A DNA stretch of 63,295 nt from NCBI RefSeq assembly GCF_001598555.1, contig NZ_BCZE01000051.1, positions 1-63,295 of the forward strand, given 5' to 3'. The notes below the pieces were generated by a model, which searched no databases, was not told where the DNA came from, and saw only the letters and a program-made list of their open reading frames with translations. Each line of letters begins with the position of its first letter. Position 1 is the stretch's first letter. Shown piece by piece: positions 9,262 through 16,981 of the stretch. Origin of the DNA: Novosphingobium rosa NBRC 15208. Its GTDB lineage: Bacteria; Pseudomonadota; Alphaproteobacteria; Sphingomonadales; Sphingomonadaceae. A program made the position numbers and the translations under genes.

Positions 9262-10152
9262 ATGACCATACTGGTAACAGGCAGCACCGGCACCATCGGC
9301 ACGCAGGTACTCCACTTTTTGCAAAGCCATCCTCAAGGGGCAGGCACCACCGTTCGCGCCCTCACCCGCTCGCCCGACACCGCGCGCTTGCCTGCCGGCA
9401 TCACGGTCATCAAGGGCGATCTGTCGGATGTAGACAGCGTGCGGGCCGCCTTGAAGGGCGTCTCCACCTTGTTTCTGTTGGCCCCCAACGCCGCCGATGA
9501 ACTGACGCAGGCCATGCTGGCCCTGAATGCCGCGCGCGATGCTGGGGTGAAGGGCATCGTCTACCTCTCGGTCTTCCAGGGCGAGGCCTATGCCGACGTC
9601 CCCCATTTCGCCAGCAAGGTGACGGTCGAGAGGATGACCCAGGCGCTGGGCCTGCCTGCCACCATCCTGCGCCCAGCCTATTTCATGCAGAACGATCTGC
9701 GCCAGAATGACGCGCTGCTGGGTGGCGGTGTCTATGGCATGCCGGTTGGTGCGAAAGGCATCTCGATGGTGGACATCCGCGACATTGGCGAGGCGGCGGC
9801 GAACGCTTTGCTGCGCCGCGAGCATACGGAGAGCCCCCTCCCCGGCGAAACCTATGAACTGGTTGGCCCGGAAGCCTTGACCGGCAACGATCTGGCTGCA
9901 TTGTGGAGCAAGGTTCTGGCCCGCCCGATCAAGTATGGCGGCGATGATCTCGAAGCATTGGAACAGCGGCTCAAAGGCTTTGGCCCGGCCTGGCTGGCCT
10001 ATGACATGGTGCTGATGATGCGCCGCTATCAGGGCGATGGCGCGGTGGCGAGTGCCAGCGACATCGCCCGCCTGACCGGGCTGCTGGGCCATCCGCCGCG
10101 CACCTACCAGGCCTTCGCCACGGACACCGCCGCAAGCTGGGCCCAAGCCTAA
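9262..10152 (+). CDS. NmrA-like NAD(P)-binding protein
   Basis: An atypical short-chain dehydrogenase of 296 residues. The N-terminal Rossmann motif TGSTGTIGTQV (residues 6-16) binds NAD(P), and the fold continues with FLLAPNAADE and FQGEAYADVPHFASK, as in the NmrA/azoreductase-like YtfG-QorB group. These proteins reduce quinones or sense NADP redox state. The ATG at 9262 follows AAGGAGCG at ideal spacing, so an in-frame start 54 bases earlier is rejected. It is divergent from the LysR gene, which probably responds to a quinone or oxidative signal. Confidence 0.88.
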   Translation: MTILVTGSTGTIGTQVLHFLQSHPQGAGTTVRALTRSPDTARLPAGITVIKGDLSDVDSVRAALKGVSTLFLLAPNAADELTQAMLALNAARDAGVKGIVYLSVFQGEAYADVPHFASKVTVERMTQALGLPATILRPAYFMQNDLRQNDALLGGGVYGMPVGAKGISMVDIRDIGEAAANALLRREHTESPLPGETYELVGPEALTGNDLAALWSKVLARPIKYGGDDLEALEQRLKGFGPAWLAYDMVLMMRRYQGDGAVASASDIARLTGLLGHPPRTYQAFATDTAASWAQA

Positions 10153-10182
10153 ACCCTCTTCACACAAAGGATGACCCTTATA

Positions 10183-10557
10183 ATGCGCATTCTCTTCATC
10201 GGCCAAAAGCCCGAAACCGTCGATTTCTCCGACCCTGCACTGCCGCCCGGCTTCGATGCCGCCAAGATCAACGCCGGCATCGCTATTGCTGTGCAAACGA
10301 TCGAGGAACGCGGCTGGCAGGTCGATCCCTGCATGATCACCCCGGATGAAGCCGGACTGGCCCAGCTTGATCGCGCGTTGCGCACCCAGTCCTATAACTG
10401 CGTGGTGATCGGCGGCGGCCTGCGCTTGCCGCCCAAGAGCCTAGCCCTGTTCGAACAGGTGATCAACGCCGTCCACAAGGCCGCGCCCCAGGCCGCCATC
10501 GCCTTCAACACCCGGCCGGAAGACACGGCGCTGGCAGCCGCGCGGCAGATCGGGTGA
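10183..10557 (+). CDS. small hypothetical protein, Rossmann-like
   Basis: A 124-residue soluble protein (MRILFIGQKPETVDFSDP...). The beta-alpha pattern (RILFIG, NCVVIGGGLRLP, AAIAFNTRP) suggests a small flavodoxin- or Rossmann-like fold. I recognise no named family. A start at 10171 would put AAAGG directly against the ATG, so the second ATG at 10183 with a 12-base spacer is preferred. It lies 30 bases after the NmrA-like gene and is probably in the same transcript. Confidence 0.7.
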   Translation: MRILFIGQKPETVDFSDPALPPGFDAAKINAGIAIAVQTIEERGWQVDPCMITPDEAGLAQLDRALRTQSYNCVVIGGGLRLPPKSLALFEQVINAVHKAAPQAAIAFNTRPEDTALAAARQIG

Positions 10558-10880
10558 GGCGCAAGCACCAGCGGAAATTCATCACAACATGCTCGCTGGC
10601 ACCGCTCGCTGAAAACCGGCCATTGGGCGGTTCCAGTCATCTCTGGAATTGTTGCCTTTCATTCATCTCTTCCGAGATATCCTCCTGCAACTCCGGCGCG
10701 GTTCAGACCGCGCACCAATATGCATCGCTAGCGCACGGGTGATTACCCGCAGTCAAATGACCATCGGACACCAGAGATGCTGCCCCCCTCGCGAGAAACG
10801 CCTCTTGCGGCGGTTGCTGTTGCAGGCTTGAAGCCACGAACACCCGCCGGACCGGCAGTGGCAAAGAGCGATTTCACTGT
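10558..10880. other. 323-base stretch with no gene seen
   Basis: No open frame here has a credible start or family resemblance, and I see no RNA gene or strong repeat. It adjoins the PepSY remnant and may be the rest of the same decayed gene or its flank. Confidence 0.5.
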
Positions 10881-11174
10881 CTAGCCGCTATATTTGGTCA
10901 CCTTCACCCGCCGCACATCTATCGCGACACAGCGCAAGTGAACAAAATCGATCGGCGGCAAGACCCTTGTGGCAGCATAAACTCGATCAGGCACATTCGG
11001 AACTGGCCGCCACGGATCAACCGACAGCCAACCGCTGAATATCCACGCCAGCAGAAACGAGCCGCCCATCATCCCGGCGACATGATGCCAAAGCATCCAG
11101 CCGTCAAAAGGAGTCATTCGGCCGCGCTTGAACCGCCGCCGTCCCAGCCGCAAATGCAAAATGCTGATCCACAT
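10881..11174 (-). pseudogene. PepSY-associated membrane protein fragment
   Basis: The frame encodes FDGWMLWHHVAGMMGGSFLL followed by AWIFSGWLSVDPW. That is the transmembrane signature of PepSY-domain inner-membrane proteins (iron-uptake-associated reductase-like family, normally 370-500 residues). Only about 60 residues resemble the family. An in-frame stop lies two codons before the first Met, and the C-terminal part does not continue as PepSY. This is a gene remnant. Its neighbours have no link to iron uptake. Confidence 0.65.
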
Positions 11175-11198
11175 CCTCTAGACTTAGCTGGTACCGGA

Positions 11199-11741
11199 TC
11201 AGACGCTTGCCTTTGTGTAAGCCGGATGGACCTGCTCGGGTTTGGCTTCATGCAAAGGTTGCTCCTTATGCAAATAGGCCGGTGCCTCAATCAGGATGAA
11301 AGCAATACGGCAAACCTGGTCGCTGACATTGCGCCATAGATGCTTTGTCCCACGCTGAACAATGATCCCGCCTTCGCAAATAGCTTTTTTGCGGCCATCC
11401 TCCAGCTCCAACTCGATCTCGCCTTTCAACACGATGCCATAATCGATGCTGTTGGTTCGATGCATCGGGCTTTCCTTGCCTGGCAACATGTCGGTGATGC
11501 GTATAACACTGCCACGCTCCAGCGTCAGACCGGTGGGGAGATCGCGACCGTCGCGCTCGTCATTGTTGTCGGCCGGAACAGTTTGGGTAGACCAGATCGT
11601 CAGGAAACTGGCATCGCCGGAGGCTATTAACCGTGTGGGTTGAACATCTTCAATCGTGAAGATCGCGCGGCCTTGATCGTCATGTCCCGTCACCACGCGC
11701 TGGATCGGCGGTAGGCCACTGTCGGAAAGAATAGAGCTCAT
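11199..11741 (-). CDS. cupin-domain protein
   Basis: A 180-residue protein with one cupin beta-barrel. The core runs MHRTNSIDYGIVLKGEIELE (around residues 90-110) then EGGIIVQRGTKHLWRN (about 122-137). Metal ligands are partly visible (His in PMHRT, Glu in ELE, His in TKHLW). The motif order matches cupin_2 proteins often seen beside gentisate- or ketone-degrading genes; whether it is an enzyme or a sensor is open. It is the last gene of the long minus-strand run that includes an SDR and a TonB receptor. Confidence 0.8.
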   Translation of the reverse strand: MSSILSDSGLPPIQRVVTGHDDQGRAIFTIEDVQPTRLIASGDASFLTIWSTQTVPADNNDERDGRDLPTGLTLERGSVIRITDMLPGKESPMHRTNSIDYGIVLKGEIELELEDGRKKAICEGGIIVQRGTKHLWRNVSDQVCRIAFILIEAPAYLHKEQPLHEAKPEQVHPAYTKASV

Positions 11742-11886
11742 GCTTTGACCACTCTCTGCTGTAAATTGTAGACGAGGTCGTAACCCCCGGTCACCCCGAT
11801 CTCAAAAACCGCCCTGTCACCAAAGCGCTGGAAGGGCGGGCGCGGGGTCGGCACCCCCGGTATCTCCGATGCTTGCCAAGTTCGCC

Positions 11887-12639
11887 TCAGACTTCCGACA
11901 TGCCGCCATCCACTGCCAGATCAACGCCATTGATGAAGCTGGCCTCGTCGCTGGCCAGAAACAGCACGGCCTGGGCAACGTCCTCGGCGCGGCCCAGCCT
12001 CCCCAACGGAATTCGAGACGACAACATCGCCTTCATGCCTGCGGCGGCCTCGGCATCCGGCGCCAAGGCGGCAAGACCTGGCGTGTCGGTCGGGCCGGGG
12101 CTGACGACATTGACCCGGATGCCTCGCTCCTTGAGATCGAGCAGCCAGTTGCGAGCAAGCGCGCGGACGGCCGCCTTGGCCGCGCTGTATAGGCAGAACC
12201 CCGGCGTGCCAGTGCGCGCCGTGATCGAAGACATCAACACGATAGAACCACCGTCGCGCATCATCGGCGCCATCTGTTGCACCAACAGCACCAGCCCCTT
12301 GACGTTGATCGCGAAGACGTCGTCGATATCAGCCTCCTCGATCGCCCCCAAGGGAATGAAGCTTCCCCCTCCGGCATTCGCAAAGAGGATATCCAGCCTA
12401 CGGCGGCTTTCGGCCAGCGCGCTTTGCAGCAGTCGGATATCGTCAGCCTTGCTGGCATCGACCATCACAGGCACGATGTGCCCCGGATGAACCGCCGCCG
12501 CCGCATCGAGCGCCTCCCGGCTGCGGCCTGTGACAAACACAAACGCACCCTGTTCGGCTAGCGCAAGGGCCGTGGCCAGCCCGATCCCGCGCGTACCGCC
12601 AGTGACGAGGGCGACCTTGCCCGCGAAGCGATCACTCAT
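11887..12639 (-). CDS. SDR-family oxidoreductase
   Basis: A classical short-chain dehydrogenase/reductase of 250 residues. It has TGGTRGIG for cofactor binding (residues 13-20), NAG (NAGGGSF), catalytic Ser in MSSITA, Y-S-A-A-K as the active-site YxxxK, and the C-terminal FINGVDLAVDGG. The ATG at 12639 is 6 bases after GGGAGG, so the TTG two codons earlier is rejected. It lies 24 bases after the NAD(P)H-binding protein gene, and the two are probably translated from one mRNA. Substrate unknown, likely an alcohol/ketone of the pathway served by this cluster. Confidence 0.92.
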   Translation of the reverse strand: MSDRFAGKVALVTGGTRGIGLATALALAEQGAFVFVTGRSREALDAAAAVHPGHIVPVMVDASKADDIRLLQSALAESRRRLDILFANAGGGSFIPLGAIEEADIDDVFAINVKGLVLLVQQMAPMMRDGGSIVLMSSITARTGTPGFCLYSAAKAAVRALARNWLLDLKERGIRVNVVSPGPTDTPGLAALAPDAEAAAGMKAMLSSRIPLGRLGRAEDVAQAVLFLASDEASFINGVDLAVDGGMSEV

Positions 12640-12663
12640 CTCCAACCTCCCATCGATCCGCGC

Positions 12664-13275
12664 CTATTGCCCGACCGTGAAGCGGGCGCGCAGATGGCGC
12701 CCCTGTTCAAGCTCATCGGCCATGGCCACGGCATAATCCTCCATGGAGATCCAGCTCTTGCCCGATGCGTCGAAGAGCAGATCCTCCTGACCGATGCGAT
12801 AGGTACCGCTGCGCACGCCCGGCTCGAAGATCCGCGAGGGCGAGATGAAGGTCCAGTCGAGCCCCTGCGTGGTCCTCAGAAAGTCGAGGAAATCGGAGCC
12901 CGCCCGGGCCTCCGGTTTCACGAATTCGGGAAAGCCCGGTCCGTCCATTTCACGCACGCCGGGCGTCACGAAGAGCGAGCCGGCGCCACCCACGGTGAGA
13001 AAGCGCGTGACGCCAGCGGCCAAGATCGCACCGACCATGCCGGGCAGGTCAGCCTCCTTGAACTTGACTGCACTGATCACCGCATCATGCCCGGCCACGG
13101 CAGCGGTCACCGCATCTGCATCGCTGGCGTCGAGCTGGTGCACCGCCACACCCTCATGGACGGGCACCTTGCCCGGCGTGCGGGCCAGAGCGGTGACATG
13201 GTGGCCACGCGCAACCAGCTCGCTCAGAATGCGTTGGCCGGCATTCCCGCCAGCACCGATAAGGGCAACTTTCAT
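12664..13275 (-). CDS. NAD(P)H-binding reductase, YwnB/BlvR-like
   Basis: A 203-residue atypical SDR with N-terminal KVALIGAGGNAGQRI (Rossmann glycine motif) and the YwnB-type body (AVISAVKF, FLTVGGAGSLFV, LDWTFISPSRIFEPG). Family members are flavin or quinone reductases and stress-induced NADH-binding proteins. The ATG at 13275 is preceded by AAGGAGATACC, which fixes the start and rules out a longer frame running 91 codons upstream over the next gene. It lies in the long minus-strand run. Confidence 0.88.
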   Translation of the reverse strand: MKVALIGAGGNAGQRILSELVARGHHVTALARTPGKVPVHEGVAVHQLDASDADAVTAAVAGHDAVISAVKFKEADLPGMVGAILAAGVTRFLTVGGAGSLFVTPGVREMDGPGFPEFVKPEARAGSDFLDFLRTTQGLDWTFISPSRIFEPGVRSGTYRIGQEDLLFDASGKSWISMEDYAVAMADELEQGRHLRARFTVGQ

Positions 13276-13309
13276 GGTATCTCCTTGTTGGTCAGTCCTT
13301 GGCGGCGGC

Positions 13310-13798
13310 TCAGCGCCCGGCCACCAGCCACAGCGTGTTGACCCGCCCCTGGCTGTCGGTTTCGTTCCAGCGTTCGCCCAAAGCGTGGAGCGTGAAGGGA
13401 TAGCACCCTGCTCCCGCGAACAGTTCTCCTGCGCGCTCACTGTCGTAGCTACCGCTGCCATTGTCGGGTTGCAGGCAAAGCTGCGTGGCCCCACCCGGAC
13501 GGCGCAGCTTGTAATGCCCCGTTCGCCCTTCGATCTGCCACGGGCCATCGATGCTAGGCATCTGCGGCTGCTGCCCTCGGTTGATCACCACGATGTAGCG
13601 GCCATCGGCCTCGAGCATCAACTGGCAGGTCGCCCCGGTAGCCGGGTCATGGCAAACAACCGAATTGGTGAGGTACACCGCTGGAACCGGCACAGCCGGT
13701 TGCGGGCCGGGCGCGGCAGGGCGGCCAAGCGGCGTATTGGCCTGCAGTGGCCCGCTGACCATGACCAGCAGACCAGCGATTGTCAGAAGCGCGCGCAT
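13310..13798 (-). CDS. exported hypothetical protein (paralogue of next gene)
   Basis: A 162-residue protein with a signal peptide (MRALLTIAGLLVMVSGPLQA). The mature part has Cys pairs (SVVCHDPATGATCQLML, LCLQP, AGCYPF) and ends NTLWLVAGR. The layout closely matches the gene starting one base upstream: Y-x2-N-x-(V/I)-C, then C-x-L, then a DG turn, a CYP(F/L) motif, a W-x-E-x-D segment and a terminal (W/F)LV-x-G. I recognise no named family. The two are probably tandem duplicates acting in the periplasm with the nearby TonB receptor. Confidence 0.75.
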   Translation of the reverse strand: MRALLTIAGLLVMVSGPLQANTPLGRPAAPGPQPAVPVPAVYLTNSVVCHDPATGATCQLMLEADGRYIVVINRGQQPQMPSIDGPWQIEGRTGHYKLRRPGGATQLCLQPDNGSGSYDSERAGELFAGAGCYPFTLHALGERWNETDSQGRVNTLWLVAGR

Positions 13799-13799
13799 C

Positions 13800-14396
13800 T
13801 CAGCGGTGTCCCTTCACCAGGAAGACCTTGTCGATACCGTTCTGACTGGGCATGGGATCGTCCTCCTCATACCAACTCTTCCCCGGCTGCGCAGCGGGAA
13901 GCGGATAGCACATGCCGGTATGGAAACGCGCTGCGATGGTCATGTGCAGCCGCTCCCTTTGCGCCGGGTCCAGCCCCTCCTCGCTTTCGTGGATGGTGCA
14001 GGTCGAGCGGAAATTCCTGATTGTGCAAATCACCCCGCCCTTGGGCATCGGCGGCGGTGGCTTCCCTGCCATGCCTGGCGGCGGGGCCATTGCCTCGGCG
14101 GGAATGACCATGTCGGACGTATCGTAGAACAGACAGATGGGCACCTTGCCATCGCGCCGTTTCGGCCCTCGCGTGTAATGACCCTTATGGATGCCGCTGG
14201 GGTCGATGTTGACCATGGTTCCATCGCGCTCCAGCCAGAGATGGCAGAGATCGTTGCCTGTCTGGCCGCCGGCGCAGATCATCGTGTTGCCGTAATAGCC
14301 AGCGAGGGGGTCAGTGGCACGCGCGGCATTGGCTGGAGCAGCCAGGACAGCAGCTCCCGTCATCGTCAGCAGAAAAAATGGCGCCCAGTGTGTCAT
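13800..14396 (-). CDS. exported hypothetical protein (paralogue of previous gene)
   Basis: A 198-residue exported protein: signal peptide ending in AAPANA, then YYGNTMICAGGQTGNDLCHL, a Pro-rich insertion (MAPPPGMAGKPPPPMPKGG), Cys-containing VICTIRN...STCTI, and CYPLPAAQPGKSWYEEDD near the end. It shares its architecture with the 162-residue protein encoded one base downstream, but carries an extra central Pro-rich and Cys segment. Two adjacent ATGs exist (14399 and 14396). AAGAGG spacing favours 14396. No named family recognised. Confidence 0.72.
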   Translation of the reverse strand: MTHWAPFFLLTMTGAAVLAAPANAARATDPLAGYYGNTMICAGGQTGNDLCHLWLERDGTMVNIDPSGIHKGHYTRGPKRRDGKVPICLFYDTSDMVIPAEAMAPPPGMAGKPPPPMPKGGVICTIRNFRSTCTIHESEEGLDPAQRERLHMTIAARFHTGMCYPLPAAQPGKSWYEEDDPMPSQNGIDKVFLVKGHR

Positions 14397-14516
14397 CATG
14401 CCCTCTTGGTCAGGAAAAATGGAGCAGGGCTTTTGGCAGCCCTGCTCCCGAGGTTGATCCAGGCCGACTGGGTACGTGAGGCGTGGATCGAAGCTGGCGC
14501 CCAAGGATGGCGCGTG

Positions 14517-16775
14517 TCAGAACCGTGTGCTCAAGACCACGCCGAAAGTGCGCGGATCGGTCAGCCCCACCGACACGTCATTGGCGTAAATATTGCCAAA
14601 TCCAATGTTGTGGGTGATGTATCGCTTGCCGGTGAAGTTACGGACATAGGCCGTCAGCGTGACCTTGCTGAGCGCCACCGTCACATCAAGATTTCCCACC
14701 ACATGGCCCGGTTGCCGCGCCAGTGGTTCGGCCGCGATAGTCAGCGCGTTGAGCCCCATGATATCGAAGGCGCCGGTATAGACACCATTGATCCGCCCCG
14801 TCACCCGGGCATCGCCCCCAAGCTCGAGCGTATGCTCAAGGCTGGAGGAGACTGTCCATGGTGCCACGCCGGGGATCTCGTCCTTTACGAAGTTGGTGGC
14901 AAAAGGGTTGAGCGTGGTGTTCGGCTTGTTCACGAAGCGGGCATTGGTATAGCCTGCCGTGACCGTCAGGCGATCGTGGCGGGTTACTTGTAGTGCACTG
15001 TCCAGTTCAAACCCGTACATGCGCGCGGGCGATTGCATGAACACATTGTTGGGCTCGGAATTGACAATGCCGGCATTGACGTTGGTGGAAATCTGATAGC
15101 CTGTGTATTTGTTGTAATAGGCCGACGCATTGAACGTCAGTGCTCCTTTCAGGAAGCGGTTCTTCGTGCCCGCCTCGAAGGAGGTCAGCGTCTGCTGGTC
15201 ATAGGGCGTGGCCAGCGGCTGGTTGTTTACCGTCGTCACCCGCACGTCTCCGGGCAGAAAACCGGTGGCAACCAGTCCATAGACCATATTGCGCGCACCT
15301 AGATCATGCTCGATCCTCCCCTTGAACGTGACATTGTTGAAGGTGCGCAAACCGTCATTACCCCGCAACGAAGCTGTCACCAGCGCTTCAGGCAAACCAA
15401 AGGCAGGGGAAAAGGGTGGCAAGGTCTGGCCGCCGGTGTTGACGGTGTAATCCTCGGTGGTCTGCACCTGCGTGCTGTCATAGCGGATGCCCGCGGTAAT
15501 CCGCGTCCTGTCGCCCAGCGGAATGGTGGTCTGCCCAAAGACGCCCAGATCGCGGGTGGTCTTGTCCATTGTAAATTTGAACAGATGGCCGCCCGAAGCC
15601 GTGCTGAACGTGTCGTTCGAATTTTGCAGACGGTTGCGGTAATAGATCACCCCACCAATCCAGGTGATCTTTGCCCCTGGACCGGAGGCAATGTGCAATT
15701 CGTGCGAGGTCGTGTGATAGAGCGGGATGTCGACATTGCTCTGCACCGGCGCGGCGCCGGGGGGGCCGGCCACGGCATAGGTCACCGTCGAGTTGCGATA
15801 GGTCTGGTATGATCCCAGATAGCTAACCACCGCGCCGCCCACGCTCCAATTGATTGTGCCGTTGACCTGATCGCCACGGGACGAGGCCGGCGAAATCGGA
15901 AAGGACGAGGCGATCACCGTCTTTGGGCCAGTGTAGGTCGAGGTGCAGGTCGCACCCGACACCAGGCAATAGCCCGAAGCAATGTTGTCGAACTGCACAC
16001 CGCCCGAATAAACGGTGGCGTTCTGATGGGCATAAGCAAGTGTCGTGTCGAGCGTGTCGGTCGGCTTGAAGAGCAGCTTGGCGCGGCCGTCAGTGATGTG
16101 CCGACGGCCCTGCCCTTCCTTGGAATCATAGCCATCGCCGGAAAGATCCTGGCCCGAAACACGCAGGGCCAACTTGTCGCCCAGTGGCACGTTCACCGCG
16201 CCCTGGACGCGAAACAGGTTGTCCGTGCCATATTCGCCGGTCAGATTGCCGCTGAAGACGCCGAGCGTGGGATTGACTGTACTTATGCTGACCACGCCCG
16301 CCGTGGCGCTGCGGCCATAGAGCGTGCCCTGCGGCCCGCGCAGCACCTCCACGCGCTCGATATCATAGGTGCCGCCAAATCCCTCGAACACGCCGTCAAC
16401 ATAGACCGCCGTGCCCGAAGGATTGATACCCGGCCCATTATTCTGGTCGGAGGCAAGGCCGCGCATGACGATATAGGTGCCCGCCGCTGGCCCTAGAATA
16501 TTGGTCTGCGTAGCATCAGACAGCCCCGGCACGTCTTCCAGCATCTGGCGCAGCGTCACCTTACCCTGCTTCAGCAAATCGGCGCCATTACGCACAGAGA
16601 TCGACGCCGCCGCCTTCTGCAGGCTTTCCGACCGGCGCTGGGCCGTGACGATGATTTCCGGGATCGGCCCGTTTTCGGTGATAGCCGCCCCTTCATCCGG
16701 TTTCGTCGCCTGAGCGTGGAGGCTGGCAGGAACCAGCGCAACCATGGCGCAAGCGAAAGTATGTAGCTTGCTCAA
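14517..16775 (-). CDS. TonB-dependent receptor with TTG start
   Basis: A 752-residue outer-membrane receptor: signal peptide (MSKLHTFACAMVALVPASLHA), plug start EIIVTAQRRSESLQKAAASI, plug motif RVEVLRGPQGTLYGRSATAG, and a barrel ending DPRTFGVVLSTRF. The first codon is TTG at 16775, immediately after an in-frame TGA and 4 bases after AGGGAGGG. The next Met (residue 11) would spoil the signal peptide, so TTG is probably used. It lies between the hotdog-like exported protein and the two paralogous exported proteins, all on the same strand. Confidence 0.9.
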   Translation of the reverse strand: MSKLHTFACAMVALVPASLHAQATKPDEGAAITENGPIPEIIVTAQRRSESLQKAAASISVRNGADLLKQGKVTLRQMLEDVPGLSDATQTNILGPAAGTYIVMRGLASDQNNGPGINPSGTAVYVDGVFEGFGGTYDIERVEVLRGPQGTLYGRSATAGVVSISTVNPTLGVFSGNLTGEYGTDNLFRVQGAVNVPLGDKLALRVSGQDLSGDGYDSKEGQGRRHITDGRAKLLFKPTDTLDTTLAYAHQNATVYSGGVQFDNIASGYCLVSGATCTSTYTGPKTVIASSFPISPASSRGDQVNGTINWSVGGAVVSYLGSYQTYRNSTVTYAVAGPPGAAPVQSNVDIPLYHTTSHELHIASGPGAKITWIGGVIYYRNRLQNSNDTFSTASGGHLFKFTMDKTTRDLGVFGQTTIPLGDRTRITAGIRYDSTQVQTTEDYTVNTGGQTLPPFSPAFGLPEALVTASLRGNDGLRTFNNVTFKGRIEHDLGARNMVYGLVATGFLPGDVRVTTVNNQPLATPYDQQTLTSFEAGTKNRFLKGALTFNASAYYNKYTGYQISTNVNAGIVNSEPNNVFMQSPARMYGFELDSALQVTRHDRLTVTAGYTNARFVNKPNTTLNPFATNFVKDEIPGVAPWTVSSSLEHTLELGGDARVTGRINGVYTGAFDIMGLNALTIAAEPLARQPGHVVGNLDVTVALSKVTLTAYVRNFTGKRYITHNIGFGNIYANDVSVGLTDPRTFGVVLSTRF

Positions 16776-16981
16776 TCAACCCTCCCTTTATTTTTTCGGG
16801 CCTTCGAAAGGCCTCTTTATTTCCGGGAAACCATCGACAATTGGCGCAAATTGGTCAAATTTGTTTTATGAACTCCCAGAATTCAAAAATTAAACACTCA
16901 ACAAGACCTTTAAAGCGTACAACAAAGGCCGCCCCCAAACGCGAAATCCGGCGCTGATCCTTCTTCAGCGCAGTCCTGACA

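Noticed and set aside
9010..10296. 428-codon open frame on the minus strand
   Set aside because: It is antisense to the NmrA-like gene and also runs into the LysR gene. No family features.
16800..16816. GGCCTTCGAAAGGCC hairpin before the TTG-start TonB receptor
   Set aside because: The stem is only 6 bp, there is no T run on the transcribed strand, and it could be chance. Not enough for a regulatory call.
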